Source: DAIOEK01 sp963721445
Lineage (GTDB): Bacteria > Chloroflexota > Anaerolineae > Anaerolineales > Anaerolineaceae
DNA length: 64,000 bases
Direction of reading: 5' to 3'
Assembly (NCBI GenBank): GCA_963721445.1
Contig: CAVRIZ010000008.1
Coordinates: 434,001 to 498,000, forward strand
This document shows, in pieces, positions 8,736 to 17,707 of the stretch (within the stretch, counting starts at the first letter, position 1; each line of letters opens with the position of its first letter). The notes under the pieces are model-generated. The model made no database searches. It had not been told where the DNA came from and saw only the letters and a program-made list of their open reading frames with translations. Position numbers and translations under genes: made by a program.

Positions 8736-9206
8736 TTACATCCGGTAGTGGGAGAACGCGCGATTGGCTTCAGCCATCTTATGGGTTTCTTCGCGTTTCT
8801 TCACTGCAGTTCCGGTGTTATTGGACGCATCCAATATTTCTCCTGCCAGTTTTTCCGCATAGGATTTACCGGCTCGAGAGGTCGCCGAATCGATGATCCA
8901 GCGCATGGCCAGGGTTGTTCGACGAGAATTGGGTACTTCCTGGGGAACCTGGTATGTGGCACCACCAACACGGCGGGGTTTAACTTCAACGGAAGGACCT
9001 ACGTTTTTCAACGCCTGGTCTAATACTTCCAGCGGTTCCTTACCGGAACGATCTTTCACGATATCCATCGCATCATACATCAGACGAACTGCTACACTTT
9101 TCTTACCACGGCGCATCATGCGCGCGATAAACAGTGAGATGTACATACTCTGGTACCGGGCATCCGGTATGATTACACGCTTATCGGGTTTTGCTCTACG
9201 TGACAT
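8736..9206 (-). CDS. rpsG: 30S ribosomal protein S7
   Basis: A 156-residue S7, an assembly initiator of the 30S head. The start MSRRAKPDKRVIIPDARYQS, the GKKSVAVRLMYDAMDIV helix, EVKPRRVGGATYQVP and the C-terminal EETHKMAEANRAFSHYR are all typical. Thirty-seven bases separate it from rpsL. Confidence 0.98.
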   Translation of the reverse strand: MSRRAKPDKRVIIPDARYQSMYISLFIARMMRRGKKSVAVRLMYDAMDIVKDRSGKEPLEVLDQALKNVGPSVEVKPRRVGGATYQVPQEVPNSRRTTLAMRWIIDSATSRAGKSYAEKLAGEILDASNNTGTAVKKREETHKMAEANRAFSHYRM

Positions 9207-9243
9207 GCAGCTTACTCCCTATCCAAGAAAATTGACGATCAAA

Positions 9244-9663
9244 TTACGCTTTTGGACGTTTGGCGCCGTATTTGGAACGACCCTGCGCGCGCTTGGCGAC
9301 GCCAGTCGTATCCAAAGTACCGCGGACGATGTGATAGCGTACACCTGGCAAATCTTTTACACGGCCACCGCGGACCAGAACCACAGAGTGCTCCTGGAGC
9401 TGATGACCTTCGCCGGGGATGTAGGCTGTCACTTCGAGACCATTGCTAAGACGGACGCGGGCAATTTTTCGCAGAGCGGAGTTCGGTTTTTTCGGTGTCA
9501 TAGTACGAACAACCGTGCAAACACCACGTTTCTGCGGTGCTCCGTCGGCCTGGCGAACGCGACGCTGCTTCATCGTATTCAACGTATATAGCAGCGCAGG
9601 TGCCTTGCTCTTAGCCTTTTTGGTTTGGCGGCCTTTTCTGATCAATTGGTTAATCGTGGGCAC
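9244..9663 (-). CDS. rpsL: 30S ribosomal protein S12
   Basis: A 139-residue S12 of the decoding centre. It starts with GTG at 9663 after GGGAGG. TPKKPNSALRKIARVRLSNG carries the lysine whose change gives streptomycin resistance elsewhere, and here it is the wild-type residue. The EGHQLQEHSVVLVRGGRVKDLPGVRYH segment is intact. A 14-residue C-terminal tail is lysine/arginine-rich. First gene after the rpsL promoter. Confidence 0.98.
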   Translation of the reverse strand: MPTINQLIRKGRQTKKAKSKAPALLYTLNTMKQRRVRQADGAPQKRGVCTVVRTMTPKKPNSALRKIARVRLSNGLEVTAYIPGEGHQLQEHSVVLVRGGRVKDLPGVRYHIVRGTLDTTGVAKRAQGRSKYGAKRPKA

Positions 9664-9815
9664 ATTTGCCTCCCAGTAAAATTGGTTGCGATACTGTTCG
9701 CATTCTCAAGTTTTCAATAAGCAAGGCCATCGCAAGTGATGATGGCCTCACCTGGTTACCCTGAATCTGAATGGGTAAGGTTTAATGGTTACCGCAATGC
9801 ATTCAGGACGACGGG
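9664..9815 (-). promoter_or_regulatory. Structured leader upstream of rpsL
   Basis: The rpsL leader can form an 8-bp hairpin (9748-9741 / 9731-9724) and a 6-bp TTACCC/GGGTAA hairpin (9778-9773 / 9761-9756). In the loop of the second, CATTCAG (9773-9767) can pair with CTGAATG (9806-9800), a pseudoknot-like arrangement. No T-run follows the 8-bp stem, so it is a poor intrinsic terminator. Autoregulation by S7 or S12 is possible but unproven. Confidence 0.35.
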
Positions 9816-9820
9816 GAACA

Positions 9821-9849
9821 ATGTTACCATGTGCCCCAGTTTACGTCAA
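9821..9849 (-). promoter_or_regulatory. Promoter for the rpsL-rpsG-fusA-tuf-rpsJ operon
   Basis: Minus-strand TTGACG (9849-9844), a 17-base spacer and TAACAT (9826-9821). It lies in the 200-base gap between rpoB and rpsL, partly abutting the rpoB stop. Confidence 0.65.
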
Positions 9850-9861
9850 GGAATCGCGCTC

Positions 9862-12800
9862 TTATAGGTCGGAAAAATCGCCCAGACCCAACAATCCGGT
9901 GCCAATTTTAGGCGGACGGATCTTCTCTTCATCCTTGCCGAATTTGATCAATTCGTCATTTTCAGTCACAGCTTCAACAGCCAGACCTAAACTCTGCAAT
10001 TCTTTTACTAACACACGGAAGGAAGCAGGGATGCTGGGTTCCTCGATTTGCTCACCCTTTACAATGGCTTCATATGTGTTTACTCGACCGGTGACATCAT
10101 CCGATTTGACAGTAAGCATTTCCTGCAGGGTATAGGCTGCTCCGTAGGCTTCTAGTGCCCAAACTTCCATTTCACCAAATCGCTGTCCGCCGAATTGTGC
10201 TTTTCCACCCAGAGGCTGTTGAGTTACAAGGCTGTATGGGCCAGTGGATCTGGCGTGGACTTTGTCTTCCACCAGATGGTGGAGTTTGAGCATGGTCATC
10301 AGACCGACAGTAACGGGCTGGTCGAATAGCTCACCCGTCTTGCCGTCGTGAAGAGGTTGTTTTCCAAGGGTTGGAATAGGAACGCCAGTCCTAGTCATAG
10401 CTTCAATTGTCTTTGCACGGATATTTTCAGCTGTGACATCATCGAGGGAAGTTCCCTGTTCGCGAAGCCACAGGCGATAACAAGCATCCACCGCAAGGTC
10501 ATCCCGCTGCATCCGTTCTGCATTGGTTCCCACATTGGATTCAAAGGCAACGATCTTATCCGCTTCGAAACCATTGTCAATCAGATATTCGTGTAATGTA
10601 GCACGCCGGGCATACGTTTTTTCTGACGTCAGGCGATAGACATCATATCCGCGCGGACCAAGGTATTGTTCAAGGTAAAGCAAACGCACTTCGTCGTCGT
10701 CCTGAATCGATTCAGGCAGATAATCCTGTTGCTTCAACCATTCCCAGCCTTTTTCAGCCGCTTCTTTCCAGGCTTGATCGATCATCCACGCGCGGGCTAA
10801 TTCTGCTTCAATCTCTTCCTCGCGGGCGCCATCGAAAACTGGAGTGATCGCCCGGAATCCAAGCCGTTCGGCTGCCCAACCCAGGTGGGTTTCCAATACC
10901 TGACCGATATTCATACGACCGGGAACACCCAGCGGATTAAGGATGATATCAACCGGGGTACCATCTTCCAGATACGGCATGTCTTCCACGGGTACCACCT
11001 TGGAGACGACACCCTTATTTCCATGACGTCCGGCCATCTTATCACCGGCAGTAATTTTGCGACGCTGTGCTACAGCCACGCGAACCATGCGTTCGACGCC
11101 TGCAGCCAGATCGGTATTATCTTCCCGTGTAAATTGCTTCACATCTACCACCTTACCGCGTTCACCATGCGGAATACGCAGAGAGGTGTCTTTAACATCA
11201 CGGGACTTCTCACCGAAAATAGCTCGGAGCAATCGTTCTTCTGGTGTCAGTTCCTTCTCGCCTTTGGGTGTGATCTTTCCGACCAGAATGTCATTCGGTC
11301 CCACTTCAGCGCCGATGCGGATGATGCCATATTCGTCCAGATCTTTGATGGTATCTTCACCGACATTGGGGATGTCACGGGTGATCTCTTCAGGTCCGAG
11401 TTTGGTATCGCGGGCTTCCACTTCATATTTTTCGATGTGAACAGAAGTGAAGCGATCTTCCTGAACCAGCTTTTCAGAGATTAGGATCGCATCTTCGAAG
11501 TTGCCACCTTCCCAGGAAACGAATGCCACAACCACATTTTGCCCAAGGGCGATATGGCCACCATTCGTGGAGGAAGAGTCGGCAATAATATCGCCTTTGT
11601 GGACTCGCTGACCTTTGGTTACGGCCGGTCGTTGATCGATACAAGTGCTCTGATTCGAGCGTTGATATTTACGCAGATTGTATGTCTTATTGGTGTTATT
11701 GCCATTTCGGACAACTATTTGTTTACCAGTTACCGAAATGACCTGTCCATCTTCTTCGGCAACCACCACTTGCCCGGAGTCGAGTGCGGCAAAGTATTCC
11801 ATTCCGGTCGAGATGATCGGGATATCCGGATTGACCAGCGGGACTGCCTGTGATTGCATATTCGATCCCATCAAAGCTCGGTTGGCATCATCATGCTCAA
11901 GGAAGGGGATCAATGCGGCGGAAATGCCTACAACCTGATGGGGCGCAACATCCATATAGTGGATGTCTTCTGATGGAAGGAATTTAAAGTCTGAATGGAA
12001 CCGGCAGGAGATGCGATCCTCGGTGAATTCGCGGGAACTCATTTAAGATCGCGTTTGCCTGAGCAATGACGAACTTATCTTCCCGGTCAGCAGACAGGTA
12101 ATCTACGATATCCGTAATAAACGGGACGACCATAACCTGGGTATTGCTCAGTTTGGCAATTTTCGGAAGGTCTTTTTCTGTGATGCGATCACCCGTCTTC
12201 ATAACTATCTTGCCAGACCCTGAGTCGACCAGATCAGCCCGCAGTTTACGGCCTAAAAGTAGGGGATCATTCGGAGATAACCATTTGATTACTCTCCGGT
12301 AGGGAGTTCTCAATAAAACCATATTCATTTACTCTGGCAAACGATGCCAAACGACCGATCAAACCGATGTTTGGACCTTCAGGCGTTTCAATCGGGCAAA
12401 TTCGTCCATAGTGCGAATGGTGAACATCGCGGACATCAAAGCCAGCCCGTTCACGTCTTAGACCACCGGGTCCGAGTGCTGATAAGGTACGTTTGTGACG
12501 GAGTTCAGCCAGCGGGTTGGTCTGATCCATGAATTGGGAAAGCTGGCTCGAGCCAAAGAATTCCCGCAATGCAGCCACGACCGGCCGGATATTGACCAGG
12601 CTGGTAGGTGAAGGTTCTTCCTGTTCACGGATGGACATACGCTCTTTAATGACGCGTTCCATTCGACGCATACCAATCCGCAGTTTATTCTGGATCAATT
12701 CACCAACAGTTTTAACTCGGCGATTGCCGAGATGATCGATATCATCACCCCGTTCATCACCATTATTGATTCGGATCATCCGTTTAAGCAGTTCGACGAT

Positions 12801-13778
12801 ATCTCGCTTGGTGATGGTCCGGTTGGAAACTGGAATAAACTCCTGAAGATCCAATTTCTGGTTCAGTTTATAACGGCCCACTTTTTCTAGGTCATAATGA
12901 CGCTGGTCAAAAAGTTGTTCTTCCAGGAATTGGCGGGAGTTATCGAGCGTCGGAGGATCGCCGGGGCGCATTCGTTTGAAAAACTCAATCAACGCCGCTT
13001 CAGCAAGTGTTTTCTTATCGCTTAGATCCCATGCAGGTTCCTGTTTTAATGTGGATGGTATGAATTGCCTGTCAGGATTTTTATCGACGTCTTTGAAGAG
13101 TTCGATTAATTCTTCATCCGTGCCCTGTGTCAAGATTTCATTGGCAGTCCCATCGCTGACAGCAGCGAGAGCGCGCAGGAACACCGTAATTGGGACGGTG
13201 CGCTTACGGTTGAATTTTAGAATAATATAATCATTCTTGCGGGTTTCAAATTCCATCCAGGCGCCACGGTCTGGGATTAATTTGGCCATTGCCAGCGGGC
13301 GACCGGTGGCTCGATCCATCGCCGCTTCGAAATAGACACCTGGTGATCGTATCAACTGGGAGACAACCACACGCTCGGTACCATTTATGATGAAAGTACC
13401 TTTTTCTGTCATCTCAGGGAAATCGCCCAGGAATATTTCCTGTACGTTCGGGGAGGGGATTTCAGAACCGGCGAGCAAGACCTTGACATACAAAGGGGAT
13501 GCGAAAGTCAGGTCTTTCTCTACGCATTCTTCGATTGTATGCTTGGGATGTTCAAACCGGTAGGCTAACCCAAAATCTTTAGCCTCCTGAGTTTTACCCG
13601 GGAAGAATAATTTCATCCCTTTGTTGTAGCTTTCGATGGGCGAAAGCTCATTAAACAAATCATGTAATCCTTCTTTTTTTAATCTCTGGAAGGATTCTAG
13701 TTGAACTTCGATAAGTTTTGGCAGTTCTAAACTGACGGGGATACGCGCATACGATTTGGTTGGTAAATCCGATGCCAT
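9862..13778 (-). CDS. rpoB: RNA polymerase beta subunit, interrupted by two +1 frameshifts
   Basis: The beta subunit forms the core enzyme with alpha, beta' and omega. The reading frame starts at ATG 13778 after AGGAGA and spans 3,917 bases; removing two bases gives about 1,304 codons, a normal length. All expected regions are present, including SQFMDQTNPLAELRHKRTLSALGPGG (rifampicin region), ICPIETPEGPNIGLI, KMAGRHGNKGVVS and GGKAQFGGQRFGEMEVWALEAYGA. Near 12307-12308 one extra base changes GFIE-TPYRRV into a dead end. Near 12036-12037 a second extra base interrupts ANAILNE-(SR)-EFTEDR. The frame therefore runs in three pieces (13778-12311, about 12306-12038, 12035-9862) without credible internal starts. 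rpoC does not follow. Confidence 0.9.
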
Positions 13779-13856
13779 TCGCTTCTCCTGGTTGAGGTAA
13801 CCTGGCGTATTAATGTACAACAATAAAGGCTAATAGCCTATAGATAGCAAACGAAT

Positions 13857-13885
13857 ATTATATCGAATAAGATCGATAGAGTCAA
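13857..13885 (-). promoter_or_regulatory. Promoter for rpoB
   Basis: Minus-strand TTGACT (13885-13880), a 17-base spacer and a perfect TATAAT (13862-13857). The start codon is about 75 bases further on. A small AGGCT/AGCCT hairpin lies in the leader. It shows that rpoB has its own promoter and is not read from an upstream rplJL. Confidence 0.75.
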
Positions 13886-13968
13886 GAAACTGGTTGTGAT
13901 ATTCCTGAATCGTCGTTATACAGAGTAGAAATTGATCCCATTTTCAATTCGTTCTTGTTACTATGCGA

Positions 13969-14724
13969 TCATCCGATTGAGCCTTGTAAATAGGCTTTGG
14001 TCCGTTCTTGCTGCGGATTTTCGAATACTTCCTTCGCTGGTCCACTCTCCACGACTTCACCGAGATACATAAAACAGACGTAATCCGCCAGCCGGCGAGC
14101 CTGGCGCAGAGTGTGGGTGACCAGGACAACGGTGTACTTTTCCTTGAGTTCCATCAACTTGCTTTCGATATGCTGGGCAGAGATGGGATCCAGCGCGGAT
14201 GTGGGTTCGTCTGCAAGAATAACCTCTGGCTCCAAAGCCAGTCCCCTTGCCAGACATAATCGCTGCTGCTGCCCGATGGATAACGCGGTCGCAGGGATGT
14301 GCAAGCGTTTTTGCACCTCATCCCATAGTCCCGCCATCTCCAGATAATGCTTCACAATGGGTTTAAGGTTTTGACTCCGGTTGACCCGGTGGATGCGTAA
14401 TCCGTAGGCCACATTCTCATACACCGACATCGGAAGGGCATACGGTCGCTGAGCCAATAGCCCGATTCGAGTGCGGATCTCGGTTACATCTACCGTGGGA
14501 TCAAAGATGTTTTGCCCATCCAGTAACACTTCCCCATTCACCCGTGCATCATCATCCAGATCCAGGAATCGGTTTAGAGACCGTAATAGGGTGGTCTTCC
14601 CACATCCTGACGGACCGAGAATCGCGGTTAGTTGTCCTTTGGGGACTTCCAGGTTGACATTTTTCAGCACCTGGGTGTTCCCAAAATGGACATTAAGATC
14701 ACGAATATTGATATGGGCTTCCAT
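13969..14724 (-). CDS. pstB: Phosphate ABC transporter ATP-binding protein
   Basis: A 251-residue cytoplasmic ATPase of the high-affinity phosphate importer. Walker A GPSGCGKTTL is near residue 36, the signature reads LSIGQQQRL, and Walker B VILADEPTSALD follows, then the VTHTLRQARR H-loop. It ends the pstSCAB operon; no phoU is visible here. Confidence 0.95.
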   Translation of the reverse strand: MEAHINIRDLNVHFGNTQVLKNVNLEVPKGQLTAILGPSGCGKTTLLRSLNRFLDLDDDARVNGEVLLDGQNIFDPTVDVTEIRTRIGLLAQRPYALPMSVYENVAYGLRIHRVNRSQNLKPIVKHYLEMAGLWDEVQKRLHIPATALSIGQQQRLCLARGLALEPEVILADEPTSALDPISAQHIESKLMELKEKYTVVLVTHTLRQARRLADYVCFMYLGEVVESGPAKEVFENPQQERTKAYLQGSIG

Positions 14725-14732
14725 AAAACCAC

Positions 14733-15593
14733 CTATTTGACGGAATACCTGGATAACCGGGCAGCCAGGAAACGGGATAAAATGCTGATGAATAAGACAA
14801 TGAAAGTCAAGACCAGGGCGGAGGCGTATGCCCGCTGCTGGACTTCCGGGAATGGTGTAGAGAGTTGAAAAAAGACAGCCAGGGGAAGGGACGCGGTTGG
14901 ATCCATGAGTGATGTGGGAATTCGATCTGTATACCCGGCAGTAAATAATACAGATGCCGCGTCACCAATACCGCGCCCAAACGCAAGCATAACCGCGGTC
15001 ACCAGACCCGGAAGCATTTGTCTCAAGACCACCTGGAAAGCTGTCTCAAGGCGGGTTGCGCCAAGCGCATACGATGCGTGCTCCAACTCTTTCGGCATCA
15101 TCCGAAGGACCTCATCCATCGAACGAACCATGATCGGAAATTCTACGAACGCCAGGGTGATGATTCCAGCCAACAATGACGCGCGCATCCCCAACGCCAA
15201 CATGATCGTGAATCCAAAAGCGCCATATACAATCGAAGGAACGCCCCACAACACATCCAAAGCCAATCGGACAGACATCGCCCAGCGGGCTTTGCGCTGA
15301 ATATAGACATTCAATCCCAACGCGATCGGTAATCCGAGAATAAGCGCAAGGACAGTTCCTCCAAGAGCAAGGTAGAGCGATCCAATGATCGCATTTAGGA
15401 TTCCACCTTCTTTTCCGAGATAAAACCCACCTTTGGGAACCTGGGAGATCATCGCCCAATCCAAAGCCGGCAATCCTTTGATGATCAAGGTGATAAGAAT
15501 CCAACCAAGGCTCCCGCCGACAATCATAAGGGAGAGATACATCAATACCTTGACAAATGATTCGGTAACCTTTTGGCGGGTATTACTTTTCAT
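14733..15593 (-). CDS. pstA: Phosphate ABC transporter permease PstA
   Basis: A 286-residue membrane protein with about six hydrophobic segments. The EAA-type loop reads ELEHASYALGATRLETAFQV, the contact site for PstB. It overlaps pstC by four bases and precedes pstB by eight, so the permeases and ATPase are translationally coupled. Confidence 0.93.
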   Translation of the reverse strand: MKSNTRQKVTESFVKVLMYLSLMIVGGSLGWILITLIIKGLPALDWAMISQVPKGGFYLGKEGGILNAIIGSLYLALGGTVLALILGLPIALGLNVYIQRKARWAMSVRLALDVLWGVPSIVYGAFGFTIMLALGMRASLLAGIITLAFVEFPIMVRSMDEVLRMMPKELEHASYALGATRLETAFQVVLRQMLPGLVTAVMLAFGRGIGDAASVLFTAGYTDRIPTSLMDPTASLPLAVFFQLSTPFPEVQQRAYASALVLTFIVLFISILSRFLAARLSRYSVK

Positions 15594-16573
15594 GCCATCG
15601 ACCTCAACATCATTCGACGAAGTACTACTGCCGAAATTAGGTTAAAGACCAGAACTATCATCAGTAATAACAATGCTGCCCCAAGTAAGGCGGCATCATA
15701 CATCGGAATCGACATCATCTCTCCGTAGTTATTAGCGATCAACGCCGGAAGCGGGTATGCCGCATCGAAAATAGAATTCGGGATATTTGGAACATTCCCG
15801 ATCACCATCAAGACAGCGATGGTTTCACCAAACGCACGTGAAGTGCCCATCACTATACCTGCAATCAGACCCGTCATAGTCCTGGGAATGATGACATACC
15901 GGACGGTTTGCCAACGGGTTGCGCCAACTGCCAGGGATGCTTCATGCAGACCTTTAGGCACCGTGCGCATGATCTCATATGAGATGGCGATGATAAATGG
16001 CATTACCATCACAGCCAGAACGAGACCTCCTGAAAGGATGCTATAACCGGTCGGATTTTTCGAGTGGAATAATCCAATCGCGGGAAAGGTTTGATTCATA
16101 AATGGTCGAAGCGTGTTCTGTACCCAGGGGACAATGACGAGCACTCCCCATAATCCATACACAACAGATGGGATACCTGCCAGGATATCAATGATTGGTT
16201 TAATAATGGTTCGGGTAAATCCGCGGGCGTATTCGGAAAGATAGATCGCGGTGAATAAGCTGACAGGAATGGCAAAGATCATAGCTACAGCGGTCACCCA
16301 AATTGACCCGCTGATGAAAGGCATGAAACCGAATTCTCCCAGCGATGGTTTCCAGGTCTGTCCGAGTAATAGATCCGCCAGAGGGATCTGTCTCAAGATC
16401 GGCCAGGCGCGGATCAATAGGGCAACAATTAACACGATCAGGACAATTGCCGGGAATAGGCTAAGGGAGATGAACATCCCAGACGCTCTTTGATCCAGAC
16501 GTTTGCGGGAGACCAGGGAACCCCTGGTCTCCCGTTGGAGATTATTTGGTTGATCGAAAGATTCTAACGCCAT
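15590..16573 (-). CDS. pstC: Phosphate ABC transporter permease PstC
   Basis: A 327-residue membrane permease. A basic N-terminus is followed by a first membrane segment near residues 32-55 and then the typical DUF-free PstC layout. The EAA loop is GLHEASLAVGATRWQTVRYV. The ATG immediately follows the true pstS stop (TAG at 16577-16575), which supports pstS extending to that point. Confidence 0.94.
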   Translation of the reverse strand: MALESFDQPNNLQRETRGSLVSRKRLDQRASGMFISLSLFPAIVLIVLIVALLIRAWPILRQIPLADLLLGQTWKPSLGEFGFMPFISGSIWVTAVAMIFAIPVSLFTAIYLSEYARGFTRTIIKPIIDILAGIPSVVYGLWGVLVIVPWVQNTLRPFMNQTFPAIGLFHSKNPTGYSILSGGLVLAVMVMPFIIAISYEIMRTVPKGLHEASLAVGATRWQTVRYVIIPRTMTGLIAGIVMGTSRAFGETIAVLMVIGNVPNIPNSIFDAAYPLPALIANNYGEMMSIPMYDAALLGAALLLLMIVLVFNLISAVVLRRMMLRSMA

Positions 16574-16574
16574 A

Positions 16575-17534
16575 CTATTTGAGAAGTGCTTGCGATTCCT
16601 TTAATTGGTCTGTCGTAAGTTGCACATATCCAGCTAAGTCAACGAACTTTTGCCCATCTCCGAGGACCCATGTAATGAGTTCCAGCGTTGCGGCAGTTGG
16701 TTTGCCTTTGGTTACCAGGTACAGAGGACGTGCGGGTGGAGAAGGATATCAATTCGTCGCAACAGCTTCTACTGCCTGGGTCTTGGTCTCCACCTTTTCA
16801 TCGGCATCTATTTGCCCATTTGAATTTACATCGAGTGTCAATACTGCAGCACCAGCAACGGGGGCTCCTGTCTTGGTATCAAATGCATAGTTCAGGTTAT
16901 TATACCCAATCCCAAGCGGATCTTTAATAACTGCTTCCAACACACCTGGATCCGCATTCACACCGATCCCTTTTAGTTCTTCCTGTTTTTTACCGCCAAC
17001 ATATTTTACCCACATTTCGGCCGCACCGCACGCATCGGAGCGGGTGTACACATGGATTTCATCGGTGACTTCAGGTTTACCAATTACCTGTCCCCAGGTA
17101 GTGATCTCACCCGTGAGGAAAATTCCAGCCAATGTCTCTTTGGTGATGCCGGTTTTTTGCAGTTCAACCAGATACGGGTTTTGGGCAGAAATGGTCCCGA
17201 AAACTGCATCACGGGTGACCGCGATACCATACGCTCCCAGATCTTTTTCTTCCTGGGAGATGTCACGAGAGACCATTCCAATATCCACAGCACCAGCAAG
17301 AGCATCTGCCATTCCCTTACCGGCTCCACCAGCTGATACATCAATTCGGACATTCGGATTTACTTTTTGAAATTCTTCTGCCCATTGCACCATCAAGGGA
17401 TACAATGCGAACGCTCCAGATACTGAAATTGTCTCTTGCTTATCAGCCGGTTTCTGGACGCCAGAGGCACCGGCGCAACCAACCAACATGGAGGTGATAA
17501 TCACCAAAACCACAATCAAATACCACTTTTTCAT
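16575..17534 (-). pseudogene. pstS: Phosphate-binding lipoprotein with an in-frame TGA
   Basis: The extracellular phosphate-binding subunit. A lipoprotein signal ends in MLVGCAG (lipobox near residue 20). SGAFALYPLMVQWAEEF and SAGGAGKGMADALAG form the phosphate-binding part. Translation stops at TGA (16751-16749) after residue 261. The same frame then continues with YPSPPARPLYLVTKGKP and the typical C-terminal helix (DGQKFVDLAGYVQL) to TAG at 16577-16575, giving 319 residues. One base change (for example GGA to TGA) explains it. The lost 58 residues are conserved in the family, so the truncated product would probably be impaired. It may be a sequence error. Confidence 0.85.
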
Positions 17535-17637
17535 CCTGTTCTCCTATGTAATTCCAAAAGTTATTCTACTGGGATAATCAATTCCAATCATAAGTAATCT
17601 GGAATTCATTATCTACAATGTCTATTGATTTAGTAGT

Positions 17638-17666
17638 ATATTACGATAACTTTTTTCCTCTGTCAA
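17638..17666 (-). promoter_or_regulatory. Promoter for pstSCAB
   Basis: Minus-strand TTGACA (17666-17661), a 17-base spacer and TAATAT (17643-17638), about 100 bases upstream of the pstS ATG. No convincing repeated Pho-box was recognised, so phosphate control is not shown. Confidence 0.7.
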
Positions 17667-17707
17667 GGGTGTAATTTGGATGTTTTGGTATCTGATACAA
17701 TCAAAGA

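Noticed and set aside
9862..12042. rpoB as two natural subunits, like the split B'/B'' of some archaea
   Set aside because: The pieces lie in three frames, lack ribosome sites and starts, and join exactly when one base is removed at each break.
16749..16751. pstS as a true selenoprotein
   Set aside because: Homologues are not expected to have Cys here and no convincing SECIS-like stem was seen; kept only as a question.
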